Below the pieces are notes generated by a model that saw only the letters and a program-made list of their open reading frames with translations, did no database searches and had not been told where the DNA came from. This document shows positions 26,542 through 38,500 of a DNA stretch of 64,000 bases, in pieces. Position 1 is the stretch's first letter; the number at the start of each line of letters is the position of its first letter. The stretch is from Albula goreensis. Taxonomy: Eukaryota; Chordata; Actinopteri; Albuliformes; Albulidae. Location: positions 12,613,218-12,677,217 of the forward strand of contig CM040744.1 in the NCBI GenBank assembly GCA_022829145.1, written 5' to 3'. Position numbers and translations under genes: made by a program.

Positions 26542-26565
26542 ACACACACACACACACACACACAC
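26542..26565. repeat. Microsatellite (AC)12
   Basis: Uninterrupted AC dinucleotides. Confidence 0.95.
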
Positions 26566-28620
26566 CTGACACCTGTATGGTTGTAAAATCCATCAGAAAC
26601 TTGGCAGGACTTGATATGACCTACCTATATTTCAAAGTGAGTTTTGTGTTTCAGTGTTTTATTTTGTGTGCTTAAGCTTCCAGTCAATTTTATTCTGTTA
26701 GTGGAAGGTCAAGTGCAGTATATAGGTAAGGAAAGTGATGTGGCAGTTACTGCAAGTGTTCAGCCTGACAGATAATAAATCTGCTTATCCATGACGTATG
26801 GCTTGTGGTTGGCCTCTCAGATGTTGAAGTGCTTACTATGTCTTGTCTTAACTCTTTTTTGAGTGGGTGTCATGCTGTGATGTCCTTTGAAAAACAATGG
26901 TTTCAATTCTGGATCATGTAAAATACTGACTGATCAACCCATCTCAAGGACTTACATTTAAGATAAAGGTTTTCTCTTCTGCTGTCTACACAGAATTTCC
27001 TGTTTACATTTTTTTGTATTATTTTTAGACCCGATTCAACATTATGCTTTAAGCATTTTACATTTTGTTGTGCTTATCTGTGAATTATGTATTTCACTAT
27101 GTGGTTTCCCCATTTTTTACTCGAATTCAATGAAGTCATCTGCCTACCTCCTGACTCAGGAGGAGGCAGCCCCAAATGTGATTAGCCTTCACGATTTGTA
27201 CACTGCAGATGAACAACAATTACATATGACCTAAGCCATTAGAGGAAAACACAGCAAAGGCAGGTTCAGTTCTAGAATCTGTAGGCGTTTCGCTGTTCAG
27301 GAGAGGACACTCAAAACTCCAGCCATGAATGATGACAGTGTGGCTTGGATTTTAAGTTCTGGTCACAGGACACACAACTGAACAGTGAATATTCGACCTT
27401 ACCCCATTCACCACTTGAAGGTTCTGTGTAGCATTTATTACATTTTATAAGCAACAGTCAACTGGTGCTGAGGATTAACACAAAAGCAGAGTGATTGATA
27501 CCAGCTTAAAAGTGTTACTCAATGTTAAGGGTAAAGCACATAGCATCTGGATTAGGCCAAGGATTGAAAACAGATCTGAATGGATATCATTTGGGTGGAT
27601 ATACCAGTGACACATTCAATGAACTATACTCCGCTTCACAGTCTTGAAAGGTTGAGAAACAGAGACTGCCACCCAGGCTGCCATACCACAATAGAGTCAA
27701 GAAATACTTTTAAAACTGTCTAGGAGACATTTGGGTGTGATGAATTGACGAATCACCCAGGGAGAAGAAGTGTTCCTTGGCTGTCAAACAGCGGATACTT
27801 TTATTGCACTTGCAACTGATCTTTTCTTCATATAAAGTCATCCTTTGTGTTCATGTCTGAAAGTAGTATTTTGACTCCCAGTGGATTTTCACAGTGTGTT
27901 TAATATCAGGAGTTGGGCAAGCTCAAGCCCAATCAATGTGATCCAAGTGGTGCTCTTGTTTAATGTAACACATTTTTTTTTCTTCCCAAAAGCCTAGCAA
28001 CTTCATAGCTTTTAAGGGGAGCTACTTCATTAAAAGTGAAAGAAAATGTGATCTCTGGTCTTTGGCACTCATAAGCCCTCACATGAAAAAAATTCTGTTT
28101 TATCTACAGCTGGGGCAATAGCAAGAGACATCTCTCTAAATCATAATTCATGTCAATAAAAGAAAAAGAATACATTAACCATTAACTGAGGATCTTTAAA
28201 AGGAAAAACATTGTTTATGTCAATGAGGTGATTGAGAGGGCGTGGGGGGGGGAGGTGAGGGAAGAGTATCACAAACTTAACTACAATCTGAAGAGGCTGT
28301 TGGGCAGTTATCTTCTATTTGTAAATGATTCCTGTCTTATAGCTTCCAGATGAGAGATGGGGAGGAAATGATGTCTGGGAAGGCTCAAAAAGAGTTGTTG
28401 CTGTTCTAATCCAAACCCTGTTTTCAATTTCATTTGCTGCAGAAAGAATCAGATGGGAAAAGACAAATACAAAGAATAATAATAATTTTCAAAATAAAAA
28501 TTAGGCATATCTGTAGTGCAGTGGCTGCTTCTTTTTCTGGTCTTTATTTTATGCAGCTTCATTTCAGTGGGAGTTCATGTTCATGTTAGGAAGTTAAGTA
28601 CCTCAGTATAAATTGAATTG
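26566..28620. other. Non-coding stretch
   Basis: No gene or repeat recognised. A G8-containing purine tract lies at about 28,240-28,262. Confidence 0.4.
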
Positions 28621-28630
28621 ATCCTGTGTT

Positions 28631-28860
28631 GCTGGTTGGCTTACACACAAAACACTCTTTTAGGAAGCAGATGTGAGCTCTGTGACTGGGGGGTTCGAAT
28701 CCCAGCCACACCATTACCACTATGGATGGAGTTCCACATTGGTGGCTATTAGCCAATATTGACTAACCCTCACCCTAACCCTCACCCTCACCCTCACCCT
28801 CACCCAATCTACAGAGTTCAGCCTGATCGTGCTTAGCCGTGGCTCAGGCTAAATCTATAG
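28631..28860 (+). mobile_element. tRNA-derived SINE, copy D, with internal CCCTMA array
   Basis: The head carries GCTTACACACAAAACACTC, GGTTCGAATCCCAGCCACAC (an intact tRNA-type B box) and CACATTGGTGGC. A tandem array of CCCTCA/CCCTAA units interrupts or ends it. Confidence 0.65.
28762..28805. repeat. Telomere-like hexamer array CCCTAA/CCCTCA
   Basis: About seven hexamers mixing CCCTAA and CCCTCA inside SINE copy D. It is interstitial, not a chromosome end. Confidence 0.85.
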
Positions 28861-30424
28861 CATCCATAGTTCCAGGTAAATTAAGTTATGGATGTGACAG
28901 CATATGCTCCATCCATTAATGCTGTGTATTATAAGCTCAACAGTAGTTTATTATTATATTTACAGGATTAGTTTTAAAGAAAAGTCCTGAGCAATTAGTC
29001 CCTGCCAGGTAAGAAAGTACTAATTATGTTCAGATCAGCAAACAACAGCTTACAAGAACCTAATGGCTGAAGCATTTTGAAAGGTCTTTCAACAACCTAT
29101 TTTCATCTAAAAGGAGCAATACTTTGCACAGAATAAAAGAACAGCAGGAAAACCATGAGAGCTGGTGAAAAGGATTTTTTCAAAGTAAAATTATTATTTT
29201 TAGTAGAAGCAAGTCTTGTGATTTTTCTTAATGCAAATTATCCCAGTTGAAATAACAATCCAACATGGCAGATTGACTAATGAGCTTCAGCCAGTGAAGT
29301 GGTTTAGATGCACTCCTGTCAGTCAAGGCCTTAAGTGTTTGAGTGCTTTTAGTCTGCTTCACATGGAGGTTTTCATAAAAAATAACTCAAAATATATTTC
29401 ATTTCACTTCACAAGTACAAATGCACAGAAAGGGGAGATTGACACCTTCATGAAGCCTGAATTTATTTCTGCTCTGTTTTTGGGAATTACTTTGGTGCTG
29501 GAAATGGTCCATCGGGAGCTGCATGTGGTCTACAGTGTACACAGACCTACACAAAGGGATAGAGTCTGGGAAATGTCAATAAACAGCAGACTGTTCAATG
29601 CGGACTGTAACAGCCACCAATAAAGCAGGTTATCTGAACACCCATTAGTCAGCATGTGTCACTCTCAGTGTGGACCTTGGTCGTCAGCTTGCCGGCAGTA
29701 TATTCAGATTCTGACTGAAGTGTAACATTAGCCTTATTTCTACAAACAAATTTCTGTTAAAAAGGCAGGATTGCTTGCACTGTCTGAAAATCCTGGTGGA
29801 AGTCTTTGGTAGGATATTCAAAGCAATTATAAATTTGGTCTGTGAGGCAACTGATTTAATGTCTGACTGGAAAGTAACCAAATATTTTCCAAGGTGTTCA
29901 TTTTACAGGGTATGTATTGATTTATCCATATAGATTTATATATTACTATATATTTCCAATGATAAAGACTGCATAGGCTGCAATACAAGCTTTACACACC
30001 CATTTTATTTTTAACTTTCAGTTACACAGTCTAAAATACCAACACAGATGTATCAGATTGCATTGCATGTGAAAGAGGTTTTGTTTTATTTTTTGCTTGG
30101 TTAACAACTGTAAAGAGTTTCCCCATGGGCTGGTAAAATCATTTCTGCATGAGGGTACAGTAAGCAATATGTTGCAGTTATTTGTCTATGTCACCTACGC
30201 CTCATTTACTTTACACTCTGCATCAAATATCAGATGGTATTTAATCCCTAGTGACAGTCAATGTCACATTTAATTTGAACATTTTATTGAGCAGGAATGG
30301 ACAAAATTTTGAATCACACTGAAGTAAGCATATTTTGCATTCATGCCAATGTTTCATTTCCTTGCAAAGTTATGTCCGTCTGGCAATCTGTATCGCTAAT
30401 TTTTATCTTGGTTGAACAGTCGCT

Positions 30425-30790
30425 GTTGTGGTATACACCGTATGCCCGGCCTCGCCATTCCCGACCATGGCCAGAGGCCCCATTGGCAAGGCAACAATTG
30501 GCCATACAGGGTAGGTCGGCCTAAAATCTCTCGTTGGTCCATCGCAATAGCGCCCTCCTCGGGCTGCTTGGGCACTTGCGGGGGCACGAACAGATTGTAC
30601 ACTGACTACGTCTTCCCCGACATAATAGGCAGTGTGCGATTGGTGGTGTGGCCATAACGTGATTTGGAGGAGTCACGTGCTCGACCTCTCCTCCCATAGC
30701 TGTCAGGGACGGGGTGCTGCAGTGAGATCAACCAGTTCGGTTGAACATTCGGGTTGGGGAAAAAATCAGGGATAAAAATTTAAAAAAAAA
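30425..30790 (+). mobile_element. tRNA-derived SINE, copy E, longest copy with A-rich tail
   Basis: GCCATTCCCGACCATGGCCA and CCATTGGCAAGGCAACAATT match the shared domain. They are followed by a long GC-rich body and an A-rich 3' end at about 30,781-30,793. It shows the probable full 3' body missing from copies A-D. Confidence 0.6.
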
Positions 30791-31739
30791 GAAATAATGA
30801 ATGGAGAATCAAAGAACTATACATGCACCACAGGGCTGAGTGGGAAGGTAATGCCCGATCTATACTTCTAGTTATAAGATTGTTTGAATTCAGTTCCTGG
30901 AAACTTTTCACAAAATGTCCATGGTTCAACATGATGTTGAGAAACAATATGATATATTGTTAGTATGATATAGGCAAACACTTTTTTGAACATTGCTTTA
31001 CCCAGGTAATTCTGAAAACATCTTTCCATTGAATTGATACTCAAAACACAAGCACAAATCCATTTGAGACAAATCCTCTTTTATCTAATGCTGTGGCTCT
31101 TCAAATCAAAAGAAGCTGTGGCTTCTTCTGAAGCAGAAGTCTCATTCTCTTGGCAGTTATGTCAAACTATCCAGTAATCCATTTTTACAGCACATACAAA
31201 ATAGCAGCCGATGGATTATATAAAAGGGAGCACACATTGTCATCATCATTTGGTTTTTCTTTCCAGAGCAGGATGTGTAATGGATGTGGTTTAATATGAG
31301 GAAACTTAAAAAATGTTTCATTTGTTGACCTGAGAATGTAAAATAAATATCATAAAAAGAATAACTTCCTTTTAATTAAAAAGGCCCAATTTCCTACAAC
31401 AAAAAACAGAAGTATTCTCTCCATTGCTATATTCCTGTTTTTAAACTGTTTGCTTTAGTGGCAATAACATCATTTTTTGTCATGAAAGGAAATGCGAACA
31501 TAATTTGTGACATATGACCACTAACCAGTCAATTTCCTACATATTGTTCCATCCCAGAATGTTTCTTTCTGTTTTTCCATTCTGGTGGGTATGCACACGC
31601 GACAATAATTCATTTGTTTTCATTGTACTTTTGGTGCAGCAGTCTTTATTTTGCTAAAGACATTTTGCCTGCACAATGTCATCCATCCTGTAACCAAGAC
31701 ATCTTTAATGAAAGAAATACTGTACATATCCATGTCTGT

Positions 31740-31772
31740 GAGGGAATGTGTGTATGTGTGTGTGAGTGTTTT
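31740..31772. repeat. Short GT-rich tract
   Basis: Imperfect TG repeats (TGTGTGTATGTGTGTGTGAGTG). Confidence 0.5.
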
Positions 31773-32244
31773 TTCGTCCAGTTTGAGCTCTCCCTCACAA
31801 TTTATAATTTGAACTTTCATAATTTGACTTTTATTGTTGACTTGACAAGCTAGTATTGTAGTCCTTCTAGCTTATATGTTTTGACTTCACCAATGATGAG
31901 CCAAATTAACATGGCAGCTGCTTCCTTTTATCTTCCTTACAAAGGCCAATGGTCCCACAGGCCTTTTTAAGTGACAAAGTTACACTTATTACCTCCTATA
32001 GACAGTGGAATGAAGCACCCTTTAAGACAAGGGCAAGGAGAGAAACCCAATCACCTGCAAACTTTTACATACATCTCACTCATGGCTTCACCTGGGCTTG
32101 AGAAAACTTTTCTTTGCATCCTCCCTGCAAATATTAATCTATTCTTAGTCAAGGCCACTGGCTGGACTTAATAAAGTAATGTGCATGCCCCATGCAAATT
32201 TGATATTATTCTTAGATTGTTCACATAAGATAGTACTAATAGTA

Positions 32245-32274
32245 ATGATAATAATAATAATAATAATAATAATA
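32245..32274. repeat. Microsatellite (AAT)n
   Basis: About nine successive ATA/AAT units. Confidence 0.9.
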
Positions 32275-32649
32275 GTTATCCAATATTAGAGATTATTTTC
32301 CTCAAGAGAGGAGGTTGTACAGAAAATGTAGTACCATCCTCTGTAACTAATTTGTATTGTACTTTAGGCAACTAATATGACAACTTATGGAAAGAGAAAA
32401 AAGATGCAAAAATATGAATGTGTGAATTCCCTGGTTAATATATTTTATATGGATATTACAGTTTCCCTCTTCTCTGCTTTATTTTATTGGTAGAAAAGTC
32501 ATTGTTTGACTTTTTAAAATTTTAGTAAATCAAGACACCGGATATTAACACAACCAAATTTCAGAGTTAACATGAATCCAACTTTGAAACTGGTAGCCAT
32601 AGACATGGTGCAAAAGTAAATGCCATTGCATCTACATTTTTATCAGAGT

Positions 32650-32762
32650 CAGAGCACTGTTATTGCATGTAATTTCATTATGTACGTTAAGCACACAGCT
32701 CAGGGGAGCAGCTGTACCCCACCTGGAAATCCAGTGCTGTAACGACTACGCCACACGCTAAC
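32650..32762 (-). mobile_element. V-SINE-like fragment, reverse orientation
   Basis: On the minus strand the order TAGCGTGTGGCGTAGTCGTT, ACAGCACTGGATTTCCAGG, GTACAGCTGCTCCCCTGAGC and then GTGCTTAACGTACAT follows the tRNA-like head and body of the widespread fish V-SINE/HE-type elements. It is a diverged copy. Confidence 0.55.
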
Positions 32763-33185
32763 AACAAGTCAACTCTGCAATCAGAAACATGTACATTATT
32801 AACATTTCAAAAACAACTTGTAAATTGACATATGCACTCTGTTATAAAACAGATACATTTTTAGCTTTTTTATCTGTCAGAGTATCCATTCTTCTGGATA
32901 TGCTGTCACATCTAAGGCCCTTAGCGTCAAATTTAGAATGTTGGAAGTGTCCAAGCGCCTGTAGTCAATTTTTGCGAGGCTAACTCGATTTGGAACAACA
33001 TGGGGAACGATCAGCCATCTACTGTTCCCCCCCATCCCCCCTGACATTACACACTCACGCTAGACCTTTGTACTGCGCTATCCCCTCTTGTTCAGACAGA
33101 GAAGTGAAGTGAATTAATCAATGGCATATTATTTGATTTCAAATAACACAATTCTAAGATGCAATAAAGCTCATCCATTATACTA

Positions 33186-33295
33186 TAGTCATTTAGCTGA
33201 TGCTTTTTACTCAAAGTGACTTACAGTTGATTAAGCCAACCAAGGGTCAATCCCCCCTGGGAGCAATGTGGGGTTACGGCCCTTGCTCAAGAAAT
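33186..33295 (+). mobile_element. Ubiquitous fish SINE/LINE-tail repeat fragment
   Basis: CATTTAGCTGATGCTTTTTA, CTCAAAGTGACTTACAGTTG, GGGAGCAATGTGGGGTTACG and CCTTGCTCAAG match the common teleost motif of the form TTTAGCAGACGCTTTTATCC / AAAGCGACTTACA / GGGGTTAAGGGCCTTGCTCA. Confidence 0.65.
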
Positions 33296-33445
33296 GTTCC
33301 AAAATCAGAGACACGTAAATTGCTTGCATGTCACATTTTTTGTGGAAATAGCCCTTGGAATGCATTTTTACCTTGGTCAACATTGGCACAAAGAAGGGTA
33401 CACAATTATGTAAACAGGCAGTAAAATAGTTGTCATTATACTTAC

Positions 33446-33474
33446 CTTTTTTCACCTTGGCTTTTCTGTTATGG
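33446..33474 (-). CDS. Candidate small exon, unidentified gene
   Basis: A perfect donor (AAAAAAG|GTAAGTAT) and acceptor TTTCCCTCCGGCAG enclose a lysine-rich peptide HNRKAKVKK. Its exit phase fits 25705-25854. The frame also stays open for a dozen codons further upstream, so the exon could be longer. Confidence 0.22.
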
Positions 33475-34942
33475 CTGCCGGAGGGAAACCATTTCCTTCT
33501 CAGTATTTGAGGCCGTGAGAATCACCTACCTCACAGCTAAGGTGACTCACTCTTGTAAAGCTTTCAACCATTGTATAATCAATGATTTGCACTATTATTC
33601 TCAATGCTGAGCTGCAGTTCATGAACAGTTCAATTGGATTTCCTTTGGGCTACAAATATTCTATATCCAATGCACAACTGTAACCATTTGAAACTGGGTT
33701 GAAAACAAGGTGATGTTTTCAAAAAGCCTTATTGGAAAGAGATACAACTGCTTAATGGTAGGCAATTCAACGGCCCAGCCTTTTTTTTTCCTCAGGGAGC
33801 AACACATTAAATTTCATGACTAGCTGTTTTCTTGAAGCACTCTTACTTCTTGTGGGTCTGAAACTAAACTCTGAAGGATGTCATAACATCCCCTCTGGAA
33901 TGACTTCCTTCCTTCTCTAATGATTAGGCTTTCATATCCTCCACCTAGTTTCTTAATCATTAGACAATGAGATAAGCCCCATTTTTGTATTGTGTTTCAG
34001 CCACATGTCTTTGAGAGGTTTCACATGCTAGCCACAGAGTTTATTTCCTTTTTTTAATAGCACAGCAGGTCATCTTGGCAAGTGTAACTGACACTCTATT
34101 GCATTATAAAACCCCCTCTCCCTCGACGTTAGTTTCACAACTTTGGCTGTTTGGCTTCGGACAAGGGCTTCACCACTGTGAAGTGGTCTTTGATGAGTTC
34201 ATATAAAAACAAAAGAGTCTCCAATGTAACAATTGCCCTTTTTCCCCCTCAAGTCATTGAACATCAGTTCAATAAATAGAGGGTCCCCTTATATATCAAG
34301 CATCCTTGGCACACACATGCTGATAAAACTGGACAAATTACTTTGTCTGTGAAAAACAAACATATTTGTAATGCAGTAGTAGGCTTACGGTGCACTTTCA
34401 AATGAATATTTACACCTCTGATCTCAGTGTCCTGTTTCATATGAAAAACTGCTTTCAATTTATGTTGTTGATATTTGTTTGTATTGTGCATATCCATACC
34501 CTACAATTCATTTCTGAGTCTTTGTTATGACACAATTGGAAGTGAAAAGACAGATAGATGTAGTCATATTCCAACTATGTGCTGCCAAAAACAAATAGTA
34601 ATAGGCTGCATCACTTTAGACCCCTACAGTCTGTTGTCAGTATTGTCAAACAAAGGTAGAGAAAGCCAGACTGGGGTCACTCTCTTACTTATACAGTATC
34701 AATAGGGTTGAGGGTCAAAGAATGCTCAGTGCAAAACAAATACATAGTAACTTTGTACCATTATGTATTACTTTCATATTCTTCACAAGCTATCTGTAAA
34801 ATTGTAACTCTTGGGCTTTCTTGATTGCTATATATCTACCACCTACTTGATGCAGCTTGTGCAAGTTACAATTATTCCCTCAGGCTCTGTAGGTTTCCCT
34901 GTGCGAGAGCATATGTTAAATAAATGGTAAGCACCATTACAG

Positions 34943-35017
34943 AGAGCTGTCAATGTGTGGAACAGCTTTCCAGGTCATGTAGTAGTGGCAGAGACCCTTG
35001 GGAGGTTTAGGTCCTAG
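34943..35017 (+). pseudogene. Remnant of a non-LTR retrotransposon reverse-transcriptase C-terminus
   Basis: Twenty-four codons and a stop read RAVNVWNSFPGHVVVAETLG and RFRS. This fits the W-N-x-L-P-x-x-V-V-x-A pattern that ends the polyprotein of CR1/L2-type LINEs. The following DNA (GAATGGCCTGTTCTCATCAT up to GTTCTTAT at 35,114) resembles the matching 3' UTR and tail. Only this truncated end is here. Confidence 0.6.
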
Positions 35018-35115
35018 TTTGAGTACCATGCTGTGTACTCTCTGTAGTATGGGTAAATGACAAGCCTATGCTCTGAATGGCCTGTTCTCATCATTATGTA
35101 TTCGTATGTTCTTAT
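35018..35115 (+). mobile_element. LINE 3' untranslated tail
   Basis: It continues from the reverse-transcriptase remnant and ends in GTATTCGTATGTTCTTAT, a tandem-like tail typical of truncated LINE copies. Confidence 0.5.
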
Positions 35116-35452
35116 AGTCATAACATTTTGCTGATATAGCAATTCTCAAAAGGCTTGGAATGTTTGGAAATGTGAAAGCCACTCTTTGCTTCAGTTTACA
35201 GGAAACACAGTAGACATGCCTGTTCTCCAACACTGCATGGCAAAAACACACGTATGTCGACTGTTTAGACAACGACTCCTTTGTTCCCTCCCTTAGCCAA
35301 AGATGAATGATTTTGACCGCATTCCCTGTGAGGAGCTGAGGACACTGTTCATTGCTGGTGTCATATGGGGTAGCAGCCATGAGGTAGGAGTAGAAATGGT
35401 CAGGATATGACCCTTTTATGACTTACAGTGAAAAGTGAATTTATTTTCTTAC

Positions 35453-35526
35453 CTCCATTAGTTCCTCGGTGTCATGTTCTTCAGAAAGAGACAATGTATT
35501 GCAGATTATCCTCAATTTTTCATCAC
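35453..35526 (-). CDS. Candidate coding exon, unidentified gene
   Basis: A strong donor (ATGGAG|GTAAGA) ends an open frame of 24 codons reading DEKLRIICNTLSLSEEHDTE and ELME. The charged, low-asparagine composition is protein-like. The acceptor (CCCTCTGAG) is mediocre, and its phase does not connect directly to the next candidate on the left, so it is weakly supported. Confidence 0.2.
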
Positions 35527-35529
35527 CTC

Positions 35530-38500
35530 AGAGGGCTCTCATTAAATATAGGACTATCTGAGGAGAAGAAAGATGGATTTGCAATAAGAGATGTCCAAAC
35601 CTTTCAGGTTGACAGTTGCACTGCAAAAGGCTTGGAGAGCTAAAAACATGCTGTTGGAAAAAAACCTGAATTTCAAATTAACGCAGCTAAGAATGTATTT
35701 CATGGTAGACCTCAGCTTGTAATAAGCATGAAGGTAAGCAAATGTCTGCTCTTCCGTTGCTGAAGTTATAAAGTTTTTCATATTTATTTAGTTACAGGAT
35801 GGATAATGATTGATAAGTGAAATAAATACCCAGTACTCAAATGTTTGCCTTTGTGAAGGCTGTCTTTGAACTTGTTTTGAAAGGCATTGGTTTAACAGTT
35901 CTATAACAGCAGTGGAAATAAGATCAGAATTCCACTTCTGCGTTCCCTAGCTTTTGGCTCTATTTCTATCTGTGAAGATTCTCATATGGTATATAGGTCC
36001 CAGTTTAAAAAACCTCTCCCCTTATTTGAATTAGTGTTGTAACACTACTCAGAGTATTCTGGCCTGCAGAACACTTATTTAGTGCAACTGTTAGACATCA
36101 ACTGATATCTTTGGCAGTCAACAAAGGGGAGAACAGGACATCCTTCCAAACTGCAAGTCATTCAAAATCACAAATGTGAGAAACCTTGCAAAACTAGTCT
36201 CAAGCCATCGGATGAAAACTAGCATGCATTCAGAACAGATCAATACAACCTTACTTCTAACAGCAGAGTTACCATGATAAATAATAATTTTCTTGGGACT
36301 TGGGAACAGTTTAATTGGAGGAGTGCAGCTGTTTATTCCTTTGATCCCTTGACAGGAAGAAAAGGGAAAGTTCGAAATCAAGGGCTCAGCACGCTCTCAT
36401 CCTGAATCAAGAGGATGGCATGAGCATTTACTGGATGCAAGAAAAGAAAGGGGAAACCGCAAAATTGTGACAGAGGAAGTATTCTACCCAAAGCCATATT
36501 GGTATCGTTGTTAGCCTAGCCATGAGCAAAGCTAGCACAGTAACATGGAAAAAGATAAGTAGCCACAGAGATGAGATACTGTTATCTAACTTGGCTCAGT
36601 TATTTTCAGAGGAAGTAACTTGCAGAGGAAGCTGAATCCTGAGGGGACACAGAATGCAATCGCCTCAACTGATAAACCAGTAGCTCAAAGAGGGAGACAA
36701 AAGTAACACAAAAGTAAAACTAGCAGCACAGTGTAGCCCTGCATAAACTCAGAGAATGATGACAACACAACCCAATGTGAGAGTTAAAGAAGGTAGGCTG
36801 ATGCATCATGCATGCCTGTTGCATCCACTATATGTTGCTACATCTCGCTATGTGGGCTTGCCTTGTGAATTTTTTGCAAGTGACTCAGCCTCCCACTGGC
36901 AGTGTCCTTCCGTGACAGATCACATTTAAGCATACGGCTGTGATTTGTATTTCCGATGTATTAGCTATGCTGTAACGTAATCAAATGCTCCTTTATGCTG
37001 GCAAACAGCGATGTCCAGGTCAGGGCCATGCCTCATTATCTAGTGACGTATACAAAGTGGCAAGCCGTCGTGCATGGTTATATTGGCCTGTAAACATGGT
37101 GGCCCAGACTAAACCAGCTCCCAAGCTATTTGTCACAATGATGAGCCATCATATATCATTTCACCCTTTAGAGGAGTGCCCTGTTGCGAATGGAATGCAA
37201 CCATCCAAAGAGTGGGACCGAGGAAACACGGCAGACAACGTTTTAAAGGCTTGGGTTTCTTGTTTTTTGAAAATATTTAACGCTTAGAGAGAGCATATTT
37301 GGACCTGCCCCCTGATGGAATTGGGTGTTTTGCCTTGTGCTGCAGACACCCCCTGTTGTGTCTTTCCTCTTCCTCCCCGAGCGTGTGGTTCTCAAGTGTG
37401 GTGCAACTCATTTGGCAGCATTCCTCCAGCCTTTTAAAAGAGGCCATGGCACCGAGCACACAGGCATGTAAAAACAAACTCTCAGGGACAGGTTAATGGG
37501 ACCCAGAGTCCACATTGTGGGGGGAAAGAATGCCCAAGGCACCAGAGTCAAGGTAAACTCACATACTGAATGCCAAGCTTACCAAGACGTCCCATTCCTT
37601 AATCATAATAATTATTCACACCCAGTCATGCACCCCCTTGTTTCAAATCCTAGAAACAGGATTTGACCATTTCTGCACCAAGAGGAAAAGTATTTTTTTC
37701 AATAATGGAATTGTGTTTGTGTCATCATAAATTAAGTAAAAACACAAATGTCAATGGAGTGTTCTGAAACGCTTGATTATGTAATCACATAAGTACTTAG
37801 CCTGTCAGGCTAAAAATGGAATGATGTTCAGAAAAAAGTGGCAAGAGTTGCATTGTCATCTTCATGAAATAAAATGACCCTCATGGCTGCTATTGTGATG
37901 GGATATGTGTTTGGTCAAGTATTCCAGTTTCACTAAAAATGTAAATCTAGGTGACAATGGCATACTCTGTTAAAGGGAAAGATGTTTAAAATTCCATGGT
38001 TTAATTTTGGTGTTTCAGACTGGAAACCATGTTTCTGTAAATTCAAGAAATGAAATAACATTCATTTTCCTATAAACTGTACAGAACACTTGATACAGTG
38101 AACTTGCAGATTTAATCAGTCCAGGCGAGTGAACTGATTAAATGCCCAGAAAGGGTTCTAAACATGTAATTTGTTCATTGTTCATAGTTTCCTTTCAGCA
38201 GGCTGCAGTGGGTTAAATCACATTGTGACAAAACAAAGACGATTTTGAAAAATGGAAAATAAATCAGAACTATTCTATAAGTTCAGCAAATACCAAATAA
38301 AAAAGGAGAATTTGACATCATAAAAGTAATGATTTTCGGAACAAAATAATAATACAAACCCACAGTTTAATTCCAAATTGTACTGCAGACATTCCACTAA
38401 ACTTCCTTTAACCTCCAAAGTGCAGACACAGACTGTGTTCCCATGAGAACACATTAAAAAACCCTCCACGTCATTAGGGGTTCATTTTAGTCCAAAATAT

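Noticed and set aside
27138..27170. CCTCCTGACTCAGGAGG palindrome
   Set aside because: Only 8-bp arms and no supporting context; expected by chance.
29231..29623. Plus-strand 130-codon open frame
   Set aside because: No recognisable motif or splice context and a residue mix typical of random translation.
15165..30790. SINE heads considered as functional tRNA genes
   Set aside because: The B boxes are recognisable but the heads are degraded, do not fold into a cloverleaf with a sensible anticodon, and are fused to SINE bodies.
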